Of a DNA stretch of 12,208 nt, positions 1-7,102 are shown one piece after another. A program made the position numbers and the translations under genes. The DNA is from Bacillota bacterium (lineage in GTDB: Bacteria; Bacillota; DTU025). The stretch spans positions 1 to 12,208 of the forward strand of contig DMOT01000118.1 in NCBI GenBank assembly GCA_003456765.1, given 5' to 3'. The notes beneath the pieces are model-generated. The model had not been told where the DNA came from and did no database searches. It was given only the letters and a program-made list of their open reading frames with translations. How positions within the stretch are numbered: position 1 is the stretch's first letter; each line of letters begins with the position of its first letter.

Positions 1-19
1 GATGCGGGGGGATTGACGG

Positions 20-1114
20 ATGCACATTCCTGATGAAATAGTCGGTCAGGGCGAGGCTGTGCGTCTCCTGGGCAGGGAGATGGCATCGGGGAAGATGTCC
101 CACGCTTATCTTCTCTGGGGGCCGCGCGGGAGCGGCAAGATGGCACTGGCCAGGAGGTTGGCCCTCGCTGCAAACTGCACTCCATCAGCAGCGCGGGGGG
201 GAGCTTCCGGCGGGGCTCAATCTGGCGAAGATGCTCCCCTCAGGTACTGTGGGGAATGTCCAAATTGCGAGAAGATCGCAAAGGGCGTTCATCCAGACGT
301 CCGCGTGGTGGCGCCTGAGGGAGATACGATAAAGATAGGACAGATCAGGGAGATGAAGTGGCGCATAGCCCTGAAACCTAATGAAGCAAGCATCAAAACG
401 TGGATAATAGATGACGCGGATCGCATGACAGAGGAGGCGCAGAACTGCCTCCTGAAGGTGCTGGAGGAGCCGCCTGGCGATTCGCTGATAATCCTCTTGT
501 CGGAAGACCCGGGCATGATGTTGCCCACAATCTCGTCGCGTTGCCATGAGGTGCGCCTGAACGCTGTCGGCATTACGGAGCTTGCTGAATGGGCAGAGGC
601 CGAGTTCGACATTGAGCCTCAGCGTGCAAAGCTTCTGGCAACGCTTTCTGAAGGCCGTCCCGGGCGAGTAGCAGCGCTCGCGGGTGATGATGAGTATTTC
701 AAGGTCAGAGACAGAATAATATCCACGGTACGCAGAGTTGTTCTGTGTGGGGACGGCTCCGAGGCGCTCGCTGCCTCGGAGGATTTGCTCGACCAGTTAA
801 AGAAGGCTTACACGCAAGCAATGGATGGAGGAGGATCCCCGGAGTTACTGGAGATCTCTTCCTCGATGGGGGCGTGTGATCTCATGGCCGGGTGGTTCAG
901 AGATCTTTTTATCCTATCGATTACTGGTGATGAGAGTCTGATCATTAATCTGGACCACATCATGGATATTCGCCAGGATGCAGCCCGAATCGAACCTTCG
1001 CTACTCAGCCGATGGGCAGTGAAAGCGATGCAAACTGCACAGGCGCTAAGGAAAAGCGCGAACCCGCGATTGGCCATGGATGACCTGTTCTTGAGCCTGG
1101 CTTTGCGTGAATGA
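20..1114 (+). CDS. holB: DNA polymerase III delta' subunit (clamp loader)
   Basis: This gene encodes the delta' subunit of the clamp-loader complex, which opens the sliding clamp and loads it on primed DNA during replication. The 364-residue product has an AAA+ core. The Walker A loop GPRGSGKM is at residues 34-41, the Walker B-like IIDDAD at 129-134, and the SRC motif of clamp-loader subunits at 173-175. A zinc module is formed by Cys53, Cys77, Cys80 and Cys83, with a 23-residue Gly/Ala-rich stretch between the first and second Cys that is longer than in the well-known members. The P-loop looks intact, whereas in E. coli delta' it is degenerate. The ATG follows a G-rich tract (6-11). The gene lies 15 bp before ricT, the usual Firmicutes neighbour. 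The C-terminal third is less conserved, as expected. Identification is firm from motifs and context. Confidence 0.95.
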   Translation: MHIPDEIVGQGEAVRLLGREMASGKMSHAYLLWGPRGSGKMALARRLALAANCTPSAARGGASGGAQSGEDAPLRYCGECPNCEKIAKGVHPDVRVVAPEGDTIKIGQIREMKWRIALKPNEASIKTWIIDDADRMTEEAQNCLLKVLEEPPGDSLIILLSEDPGMMLPTISSRCHEVRLNAVGITELAEWAEAEFDIEPQRAKLLATLSEGRPGRVAALAGDDEYFKVRDRIISTVRRVVLCGDGSEALAASEDLLDQLKKAYTQAMDGGGSPELLEISSSMGACDLMAGWFRDLFILSITGDESLIINLDHIMDIRQDAARIEPSLLSRWAVKAMQTAQALRKSANPRLAMDDLFLSLALRE

Positions 1115-1129
1115 GAGGATGTCCGCAAG

Positions 1130-1942
1130 ATGGTTAAAATAGTCGGAGTGCGCTTTAAGAAAGCGGGGAAAGTGTATTACTTCGATCCCCGAGAGCTGGA
1201 GCTTTCCGTGGGTCAGGATGTCATTGTTGAGACTGCCCGCGGCACCGAATTCGGCCAAATAGTCATAGGCCCCAAATTCGTTTCCGAGGAAGAGATAGTA
1301 CAGCCTCTGAAGCAAGTCATACGGGTTGCGACTGAAGCTGACAGGCGGCAGGTCGAGGAGAACAAGAAGAAGGCGGAAAGGGCCTTCGACATCGCTCTCG
1401 ACAAGATTGCGGCTCATGGTCTTCCCATGAAGCTGGTAGATGTCGAGTACACATTCGATAACTCCAAAGTAGTCTTCTACTTCACTGCCGATGGCCGTGT
1501 CGATTTCCGAGAACTCGTTCGCGATTTGGCTTCGGTTTTCCGAACCCGCATCGAGCTCAGGCAGATAGGAGTCAGGGACGAGGCAAAGATGCTTGGCGGG
1601 ATCGGTTCATGCGGGCGTGTGCTCTGCTGTGTTTCGTTTCTTGGCGAGTTTGAGCCTGTGTCCATACGCATGGCCAAGGCTCAGAATCTTTCGCTCAATC
1701 CGTCCAAGATTTCTGGAATCTGTGGAAGGCTCATGTGTTGCCTGAAATATGAGCTCAATCCTGTGACATCTGCCGAAGAAGAGATGCCGGAATTAGGAGA
1801 CAGAGTGACTACTCCGAAGGGTTCGGGCAAGGTCATATCGCTCGACCCTGAAACCCGTTCTATAAGGGTCCAGCTGGACAACGGGGGGCACACTTCAGTC
1901 TCAGCAGCAGAGATTGAATTCGAATGCAGGGAAGAAGACTGA
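1130..1942 (+). CDS. ricT: RicT (YaaT), PSP1-domain regulator of RNA processing
   Basis: The product is 270 residues and belongs to the PSP1/YaaT family. In B. subtilis RicT works with RicA and RicF in a complex that carries Fe-S clusters, stimulates RNase Y-dependent mRNA maturation and affects sporulation and competence. The sequence starts MVKIVGVRFKKAGKVYYFDP, as is typical of the family. It carries a cysteine set at 161, 166, 167, 198, 203 and 204, in the contexts SCGRVLCC and ICGRLMCC, suited to Fe-S binding. A C-terminal beta segment (about 221-265, GDRVTTPKGSGKVISLD) resembles a KOW/SH3-like barrel and is common in the family. The ATG is preceded by AGAGG near the end of holB. The neighbour yabA that follows in Bacillus is missing. 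No RicA or RicF gene lies in this window. Confidence 0.93.
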   Translation: MVKIVGVRFKKAGKVYYFDPRELELSVGQDVIVETARGTEFGQIVIGPKFVSEEEIVQPLKQVIRVATEADRRQVEENKKKAERAFDIALDKIAAHGLPMKLVDVEYTFDNSKVVFYFTADGRVDFRELVRDLASVFRTRIELRQIGVRDEAKMLGGIGSCGRVLCCVSFLGEFEPVSIRMAKAQNLSLNPSKISGICGRLMCCLKYELNPVTSAEEEMPELGDRVTTPKGSGKVISLDPETRSIRVQLDNGGHTSVSAAEIEFECREED

Positions 1943-1975
1943 GGGTTTTGCGGCCTAATCTCTACGGGAGGGAGC

Positions 1976-2752
1976 GTGGCAGGGACTGTGGACCGCATGA
2001 GCTTGGACGAAGAAGGCAGGTCGCTATTGCGCGAGTACGAGAGGCTCGATGATCTGCAGCGGTCTGGTCTTGTGATAATTCAGAATCCCGCTGGGTTCCG
2101 GTTTTCAATGGACGCTGTGCTCCTGTCGGAGTTTGCCACTGTCAGGCGGCGCGACAGGGTAGTAGACCTTGGCACAGGCACGGGTGTGATTCCCCTCCTG
2201 GTCTGGGCCAGAAGGCAGCCGGTGGAGATAGTCGGCATCGAAATCCTGGAAGAGATGGCCGACATGGCAAGCCGGAGCGTGAGGATCAACGATCTGTCGG
2301 ACAAGATAAGAATTGTCCATGGCGACTTGAGGGACGCCCTGGACGTCTTCGGCGCCGGCTCCTTCGATGTTGCGCTCTCGAATCCGCCGTACATAAGAGT
2401 TGACCAGGGAACACTGAGCCCCGAAGATCATCTCTCTGTTGCCAAACATGAGGTGTCATGCACTCTTCATGATGTGGTGAATGTTGCCGCGGGGCTGGTG
2501 AAGCCCAGGGGCCGAGTAGCCATGGTTCACCGTTCGTCGAGGCTTGCGGATCTTCTTTCTGCAATGCGCGCGGCGAATCTTGAACCCAAGCGTCTTCGAC
2601 TGGTGCAGGCCAGGGCGGGTGCCCCGCCCATGATGGTTCTGGTTGAGGCGATCAAGGACGTCAAGGCCGGGCTGGAGGTAATGCCCACTCTGATGCTTTA
2701 CGGCGAAGACGGAGAGTATTCTGAAGAGACGAAGGAGATATATTTCGGCTGA
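1976..2752 (+). CDS. tRNA1(Val) (adenine37-N6)-methyltransferase-like protein (YabB/TrmN6 family)
   Basis: This is a class I SAM-dependent methyltransferase. The N-terminal FRFSMDAVLL (41-50) is the family signature ahead of the SAM site, motif I is VDLGTGTG (63-70), and motif IV is NPPY (136-139), used by enzymes that methylate an exocyclic amino group of adenine. By family, the substrate is expected to be adenine 37 of a valine tRNA, but YabB-type members in Firmicutes are less studied than E. coli TrmN6. The reading frame opens with GTG at 1976, behind GGGAGG about 4 bases upstream. An ATG at 1997 (residue 8) is an alternative start but lies too far from that site. The gene sits where yabB is found in Bacillus. 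Length (258) is normal for the family. Confidence 0.88.
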   Translation: MAGTVDRMSLDEEGRSLLREYERLDDLQRSGLVIIQNPAGFRFSMDAVLLSEFATVRRRDRVVDLGTGTGVIPLLVWARRQPVEIVGIEILEEMADMASRSVRINDLSDKIRIVHGDLRDALDVFGAGSFDVALSNPPYIRVDQGTLSPEDHLSVAKHEVSCTLHDVVNVAAGLVKPRGRVAMVHRSSRLADLLSAMRAANLEPKRLRLVQARAGAPPMMVLVEAIKDVKAGLEVMPTLMLYGEDGEYSEETKEIYFG

Positions 2753-2797
2753 GACTGAAACTTGCCAATAGGTGAGGCTGATGGATGGTGATCGAAA

Positions 2798-3751
2798 GTG
2801 ACACGAGATGGCGGAGCCTCCGGGAAGGGAACTCTCTACCTGGTGGCAACGCCTATTGGCAATATCGCTGACATCACTGAGAGAGCCAAAGCCGTTCTGG
2901 CCGAGGCAGACTGCGTGGCTGCTGAGGATACCAGGCATACCGGGCTCTTGCTGCATCGCCTTGGAATTGACGCAAGGCTCATGTCATACCATGAGCACAA
3001 TGAGGCAGCCCGGGCAGAGCAGATCATCGGGATGCTAGATAGAGGCGAAGATGTGGCAGTCGTCTCTGACGCAGGGATGCCTGGAATCTCTGACCCGGGC
3101 GAAGTCATTGTATCTGCTGCCGTAGCGCAGGGGTTCAGGGTTGTCCCGGTTCCAGGACCTTCAGCGTTCGTTGCTGCATTGACTGCGTCGGGACTTTCCA
3201 CAAGCAGGTTCTTCTTTCAGGGATTCCTCCCGAGAAAGGCCGCAGACAGACGGAAGACCCTGAAGCAGCTCTCAAGCCTCCCCGTTACGCTCGTCTTCTA
3301 CGAGGCGCCGCACAGGCTCACACGCATGCTTAGAGATGTAGCTGCCGTTCTTGGAAACAGAAGGTGTGTGGTAGCGCGCGAGCTGACCAAGAAGTTCGAG
3401 GAGATACGGCGAGGCACTGTCGACGAGATGCTGGAATGGGCCGGGGAGCGAAAGCCCAAGGGTGAGATGGTAGTCATGGTAGAAGGGGGCGTGCAGAGCG
3501 GTCCGGGGATGGATTGCCAGGGGCCTAAGAGGCGTGGCCAGCTCCAGGGCATGGTGGGTACGGAGTCGTCCGATGGAATAGACTTGATTGGAGTGGCTGC
3601 GATGGAGGCAGCACAGCTCGTGGCGGAAGGCTGGAGCATGAGGGATGCCACCTCTGAGATGGCTGAGGCGTATGGTGTGTCAAGGCGCGAGGTGTACAGC
3701 CGAGCTCATGATGCCTATGATGAGCTCGAGAAAAAGCAAAAAGGCACCTGA
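2798..3751 (+). CDS. rsmI: 16S rRNA (cytidine1402-2'-O)-methyltransferase RsmI
   Basis: RsmI methylates the ribose 2'-OH of C1402 in the decoding centre of 16S rRNA. The 317-residue product shows the tetrapyrrole-methylase fold motifs in order: TLYLVATPIGN (12-22), EDTR (43-46), VSDAGMPGISDPG (89-101), VPGPSA (118-123), FYEAPHR (167-173), ELTKKFEE (195-202) and KGE (221-223). A variable linker (about 232-258) leads to the family's C-terminal helix-turn-helix-like segment (about 264-308). The start is GTG; an in-frame TGA at 2789-2791 rules out an earlier one. The ribosome binding site is weak. yazA, which lies just upstream in Bacillus, is absent, leaving only 45 bases. The TGA stop lies in the loop of a hairpin that also serves the convergent abrB. 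Confidence 0.95.
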   Translation: MTRDGGASGKGTLYLVATPIGNIADITERAKAVLAEADCVAAEDTRHTGLLLHRLGIDARLMSYHEHNEAARAEQIIGMLDRGEDVAVVSDAGMPGISDPGEVIVSAAVAQGFRVVPVPGPSAFVAALTASGLSTSRFFFQGFLPRKAADRRKTLKQLSSLPVTLVFYEAPHRLTRMLRDVAAVLGNRRCVVARELTKKFEEIRRGTVDEMLEWAGERKPKGEMVVMVEGGVQSGPGMDCQGPKRRGQLQGMVGTESSDGIDLIGVAAMEAAQLVAEGWSMRDATSEMAEAYGVSRREVYSRAHDAYDELEKKQKGT

Positions 3752-3764
3752 AGTGCCTTCTTGC
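3736..3764 (-). terminator. Rho-independent terminator of abrB, overlapping the end of rsmI
   Basis: The inverted repeat AAGGCAC (3741-3747) and GTGCCTT (3753-3759) has a 5-base loop. Beyond one mismatch it extends to a 12-bp stem (3736-3764). Read on the minus strand, the stem runs straight into TTTTTGCTTTTTC, a good uridine tract, about 65 bases after the abrB stop. Read on the plus strand, the trailing sequence CTTGCCGG is a poor U-tract, so it should stop rsmI transcripts less well. The rsmI TGA (3749-3751) lies in the loop. Confidence 0.8.
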
Positions 3765-3826
3765 CGGATGAACGTTGCTATTGGCAATGCCCCGGCCCCA
3801 ATGGTCGAGGCAAGCCTGCAAACGGA

Positions 3827-4072
3827 TTAGCCGACGCTTTTCATTAGGTCGAAGCAATCCTTGCAGATATTCTTGTCCTTGAAGATCCTGATTCCATCAG
3901 CGTTGCCACAGAATATGCAGGCAGGTTCGTACTTCTTCAGGATGATCTTCTCCCCGTCAACGTAGATTTCCAGGGAATCCTTCTCATTAATCTGCAACGT
4001 TCTTCGTAGTTCAATGGGTATTACGACTCTTCCTAGTTCGTCGACTTTTCTAACTATACCAGTTGATTTCAT
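3827..4072 (-). CDS. abrB: AbrB/SpoVT-type transition-state regulator with Cys4 C-terminus
   Basis: This 81-residue protein is a DNA-binding regulator of the AbrB family. Residues 1-47 carry the swapped-hairpin DNA-binding domain and match the classical AbrB sequence closely (STGIVRKVDELGRVVIPIEL at 3-22, then EIYVDGEKIILKKY). In B. subtilis AbrB represses stationary-phase genes such as those for biofilm, antibiotic production and sporulation. The C-terminal part differs from Bacillus AbrB. It is short and has two CxxC pairs (Cys52/Cys55 and Cys70/Cys73), probably a zinc knuckle that may support oligomerisation; this form occurs in clostridial relatives. The start has a strong GAGGGAGGGG site (4088-4079). 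The gene faces rsmI and keeps its Bacillus position and orientation between rsmI and metG. Confidence 0.95.
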   Translation of the reverse strand: MKSTGIVRKVDELGRVVIPIELRRTLQINEKDSLEIYVDGEKIILKKYEPACIFCGNADGIRIFKDKNICKDCFDLMKSVG

Positions 4073-4117
4073 TTGTCGCCCCTCCCTCGCAGATATTCAG
4101 CAATGCCTGTCAAACAA

Positions 4118-4146
4118 ATAATAGTATCTTTTCCAAGAGGAGTCAA
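4118..4146 (-). promoter_or_regulatory. Sigma-A promoter of abrB
   Basis: On the minus strand, TTGACT (4146-4141) and TATTAT (4123-4118) are separated by exactly 17 bases, close to the vegetative consensus. The predicted start near 4111 gives a leader of about 40 bases ending in the strong ribosome binding site. TGGCA (4152-4148) and TGGAA (4135-4131) on the minus strand resemble the TGGNA elements reported for AbrB binding, so autoregulation is possible but unproven. Confidence 0.8.
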
Positions 4147-4210
4147 GTGCCAATTTCACAATTTCTCGGGTTTTTCGCTGGAAATCTGGCCAAAAGGCCC
4201 AATTGCCTAT

Positions 4211-4909
4211 TCAATTGTGCCCAATACAGGCATCTTTACGCCATGGGTCAGTGAATTGCAGGGTGGCTAGAACGCCATTCATGGCAATTGCATGATCTTC
4301 AGGACCATGCTGGCGCTCTACGAGCGTAAATGTAATTCCAGTGCTGAAATCGGTCAAGAAAACCATTCGGATCTCGCTTTTGGGCATGACCCGGTCGTAC
4401 ACGACGCCGCGGACTGTAACGTCGAACCCGGGCAACCCTGATACCTCTATGCCTTTTGAGCCGACTACTTGTGCCCGTGTGCCGGCTGAGAGCAGACCCC
4501 TTGCCATCATGTCCAAAGATGTGACGGACTCCGTTTCCAGCGGAAAGAGGTCGATAATGAGCTCAAAATCGATTCCGTTGCTATTGTAGTTGGCAAGGCA
4601 CAGATTTCGAACGCCCCGGCTGTCGATTCTCTCATATATCAGATATCCGGCATTGAGTGGGATCCTGAAGGAGAGAATATCGGCATAGGCAATTTCGAGG
4701 TCGTCGCCGACGGGTGCAACAGCAGCCAGACTCAGGTCGCCAAGAACTTGTGATTCCAGTTCGGGTGCGGCCTGGCAAAGAACGGGGGAACATGACGCGA
4801 GCATTATGCTGAAAGCGGCCAGCAAAGCCAGCGCATGTTGCCTGGCCCAACTTGGCCTGCGGATTATGTTGGAGGATTCATCCCCGGAGACCCCCGCGTA
4901 GCTGGACAT
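4211..4909 (-). CDS. Putative lipoprotein of unknown function
   Basis: I do not recognise this gene. The chosen ATG (4909-4907) lies 5 bases after AGGTGA (4920-4915). A GTG at 4918 would start inside that site and add three residues, so it is less likely. The 232-residue product has a 23-residue polar N-terminus with RR, a hydrophobic segment (HALALLAAFSIMLASC) and a lipobox LASC with Cys40 as the likely lipidated residue. That predicts anchoring to the outer face of the membrane. The mature part alternates beta strands and ends in a helix-strand pattern (MNGVLATLQF), a little like the PsbP/Mog1 fold; this is only an impression. It has its own promoter and sits upstream of abrB on the same strand, where the Bacillus order has no gene. 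Nothing shows a functional link to abrB or metG. Confidence 0.8.
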   Translation of the reverse strand: MSSYAGVSGDESSNIIRRPSWARQHALALLAAFSIMLASCSPVLCQAAPELESQVLGDLSLAAVAPVGDDLEIAYADILSFRIPLNAGYLIYERIDSRGVRNLCLANYNSNGIDFELIIDLFPLETESVTSLDMMARGLLSAGTRAQVVGSKGIEVSGLPGFDVTVRGVVYDRVMPKSEIRMVFLTDFSTGITFTLVERQHGPEDHAIAMNGVLATLQFTDPWRKDACIGHN

Positions 4910-4927
4910 TTCATTCACCTCACTACT

Positions 4928-4956
4928 AAAATACTACATAATGGGCGCGATTTCAA
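4928..4956 (-). promoter_or_regulatory. Candidate sigma-A promoter of the lipoprotein gene
   Basis: On the minus strand, TTGAAA (4956-4951) and TATTTT (4933-4928) are 17 bases apart. A start near 4921 would put the ribosome binding site at the very 5' end of the message, leaving a leader of only about 12 bases. The -35 box lies 14 bases from the -35 box of the divergent metG promoter, so the two promoters could interfere or share a regulator. Confidence 0.5.
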
Positions 4957-4970
4957 CAGTGAGGCATTCC

Positions 4971-5000
4971 TTGACAGTGCGCAGATAGTCGAGGTATATT
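4971..5000 (+). promoter_or_regulatory. Sigma-A promoter of metG with inverted repeat around the -10 box
   Basis: TTGACA (4971-4976, perfect -35) and TATATT (4995-5000) are separated by 18 bases. The predicted start is near 5007, giving a leader of about 100 bases before metG. A perfect 6-bp inverted repeat, AGTCGA (4987-4992) and TCGACT (5000-5005) with a 7-base spacer, brackets the -10 element and may be an operator. Confidence 0.75.
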
Positions 5001-5110
5001 CGACTTAGCCTTTGCCAGGCAAACCAGCTTTTGTTCTACCCGCGATCTGTGTTGTCGCGTGAAACTCGGGGCCAGATCAGAGGGCCTTGTCTATTTTGGA
5101 GGGACTGACC

Positions 5111-7099
5111 ATGCCAAAGGGATCTTTTTTTATCACCACACCGATATACTACGTAAACGACATGCCCCACCTTGGCCATTCGTACACTACGATCGGCTGC
5201 GATGCACTGGCCAGGTATAAGCGAATGTGCGGATATGACGTGTTCTTCCTCACGGGCGTCGACGAACACGGGCAGAAGATTGAGAGGCGTGCAATTGCTT
5301 CGGGAAAGAGCCCGCAGGCGTACGTCGACTATGTGACTGGCGCCTTCAAGAAGCTCTGGGCGGAGCTTGACATATCCAACGACCACTTCATTCGCACGAC
5401 CGATCCGGAGCATGTAAGAGTTGTTCAGCATGTTTTTCAGAAGCTGTATGACTCCGGCGACATCTACCAGGGAAGGTACGAGGGCTGGTACTGCACGCCA
5501 TGCGAGACATTCTTCCTCGAATCTCAGCTTGTTGAGGGTAACTGCCCAGATTGCGGGCGCCGTGTCGAATGGCTGCAGGAGGAGAGCTACTTCTTCCGTC
5601 TTTCGAAGTACCAGGACCGCCTTCTTGCCCACATAGAAGCAAATCCAGATTTCATACAGCCTGCGACCAGGCGCCATGAGATGGTCAATTTCATAAAGAA
5701 CGGACTGGAAGATCTCTGTGTGTCGCGAACCAGCTTTGATTGGGGCGTTCCCGTGCCCTTTGCGCCCGGGCACGTTGTATACGTTTGGCTGGATGCCCTT
5801 ATCAACTACTTGACCGCGTCAGGCTATGTTGATGACCCGGAGAAGTTTGACAGATACTGGCCTGCCGACGTCCATGTAGTGGGCAAAGAGATAGTCAGAT
5901 TCCACTCAGTGATATGGCCCGCCGTGCTCATGTCCCTGGAATTGCCGCTGCCGAAGAAAGTGTTCGGGCATGGATGGTGGACGGTGGAAGGCGAGAAGAT
6001 GTCCAAATCCGTAGGGAATGTTGTGAAGCCTGAGGACTATGCGGACGAGTTCGGAGTAGACCAGGTGCGCTACTTCGTGCTGCGCGAGGTCCCTTTTGGG
6101 CAGGATGGGGATTTCTCGCGTGCGTCTTTTGTATACAGAGTTAACGCTGATCTTGCCAATGATCTTGGGAACCTGCTGAGCCGCACTACGGCCATGATTA
6201 ACAAGTTTGCTGATGGAAAGGTGCCGGAGCCGGGAGAATGGGATGAGGCTGACAAGAGGATTCCCGAAATTGCGCGTGAGGCCATCGATAGTGCCGCCGG
6301 GGCTTTCGACAACCTGGCGTTCAGCGAAGCCCTGGAGCACATATTCCGGCTTGTTGATGCAGGCAACAAGTACATCGATGATGCGGAGCCATGGAATCTT
6401 GCAAAGAGCGACGCGGGCCGGAGCAGGCTTGGCACCGTCCTCTACAATCTGGCCGAAAGCCTTAGGATTGCGGCAGTGGCCCTGTCACCCGTTCTCACTA
6501 CCAAGTCGGCTGAGCTATGGCATCAACTGGGCATAGACGGCGATCCGGCTGCCGCGGGATGGGATGCTACTAGATGGGGTGGTATCGCTCCAGGCACCAG
6601 GGTGCGGCGCGGCGATCCGCTCTTCCCGAGAATCGACGTGGAGGCTGCACTTCAGGAGGATGCCCAGGGGCGGACGCCTCAACATTCGCCAGATGAGGGC
6701 GGCGACCGCGAGCAGAAGCGTGATCAAGCCGAACCGGCTGCTGAAAGATCGGTGCCTGGAGATGAGAACCTCATCTCGATAGAGGACTTCGCCAGGATTG
6801 AGCTGAAGGTAGGCACTATTATCGAAGCCGAACGGATTGAAGGCGCTGACAAGCTCCTTGTGCTGCAGGTGGATATCGGGGCTGAAACGAGGCAGATAGT
6901 TGCGGGCATCGCGAAGCATTACTCGCCTGAGGAGCTCGTTGGCAAGCAAGTTGTGGTTGTGACCAATCTGAAGCCTGCTAAGCTGCGAGGCGTGATGTCC
7001 AACGGCATGTTACTTGCCGCATCTACTACAGGAGATCCTATGGAGCTCGGCGTTGTGACGCCTGACCGGCATGTGCCTGCAGGAAGCAGGGTGAAATAG
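5111..7099 (+). CDS. metG: Methionyl-tRNA synthetase
   Basis: This enzyme charges tRNA(Met), including the initiator tRNA, in the cytoplasm. The ATG at 5111 follows GGAGGGA (5098-5104) by 6 bases and is preferred over an upstream in-frame TTG at 5087. The 662-residue protein has the class I signatures HLGH (20-23) and KMSKS (296-300). A zinc knuckle with Cys128, Cys131, Cys145 and Cys148 is inserted in the catalytic domain, and a helical anticodon-binding domain covers about 340-500. A charged, low-complexity linker (about 512-552) joins a C-terminal OB-fold tRNA-binding domain of the Trbp111/EMAPII type (about 556-662). This is the dimeric form usual in Firmicutes. tatD starts 3 bases after the stop, so both are probably one transcript. 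The leader shows no T-box or SAM riboswitch that I can find. Confidence 0.97.
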   Translation: MPKGSFFITTPIYYVNDMPHLGHSYTTIGCDALARYKRMCGYDVFFLTGVDEHGQKIERRAIASGKSPQAYVDYVTGAFKKLWAELDISNDHFIRTTDPEHVRVVQHVFQKLYDSGDIYQGRYEGWYCTPCETFFLESQLVEGNCPDCGRRVEWLQEESYFFRLSKYQDRLLAHIEANPDFIQPATRRHEMVNFIKNGLEDLCVSRTSFDWGVPVPFAPGHVVYVWLDALINYLTASGYVDDPEKFDRYWPADVHVVGKEIVRFHSVIWPAVLMSLELPLPKKVFGHGWWTVEGEKMSKSVGNVVKPEDYADEFGVDQVRYFVLREVPFGQDGDFSRASFVYRVNADLANDLGNLLSRTTAMINKFADGKVPEPGEWDEADKRIPEIAREAIDSAAGAFDNLAFSEALEHIFRLVDAGNKYIDDAEPWNLAKSDAGRSRLGTVLYNLAESLRIAAVALSPVLTTKSAELWHQLGIDGDPAAAGWDATRWGGIAPGTRVRRGDPLFPRIDVEAALQEDAQGRTPQHSPDEGGDREQKRDQAEPAAERSVPGDENLISIEDFARIELKVGTIIEAERIEGADKLLVLQVDIGAETRQIVAGIAKHYSPEELVGKQVVVVTNLKPAKLRGVMSNGMLLAASTTGDPMELGVVTPDRHVPAGSRVK

Positions 7100-7102
7100 G
7101 GT

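Noticed and set aside
2..16. End of an upstream gene (TGA at 14-16)
   Set aside because: Only four codons are visible before the stop, too few to identify a product or even to confirm the frame.
3645..3830. Plus-strand 61-codon frame across the rsmI end
   Set aside because: Mostly inside rsmI in another frame and over the abrB terminator; no ribosome binding site or family resemblance.
4188..4199. GGCC-AAAA-GGCC hairpin as terminator of the lipoprotein gene
   Set aside because: The stem is only 4 bp and no T run follows on the minus strand.
5007..5110. T-box or SAM riboswitch in the metG leader
   Set aside because: The leader is only about 100 bases, with no T-box TGGNACCGCG-like sequence and no terminator. 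Only short stems such as CGCGA/TCGCG (5041-5059) are present.
5036..5773. Minus-strand reading frame of 245 codons opposite metG
   Set aside because: It is antisense to a certain gene, has no recognisable family or good ribosome binding site, and is explained by codon bias of metG.
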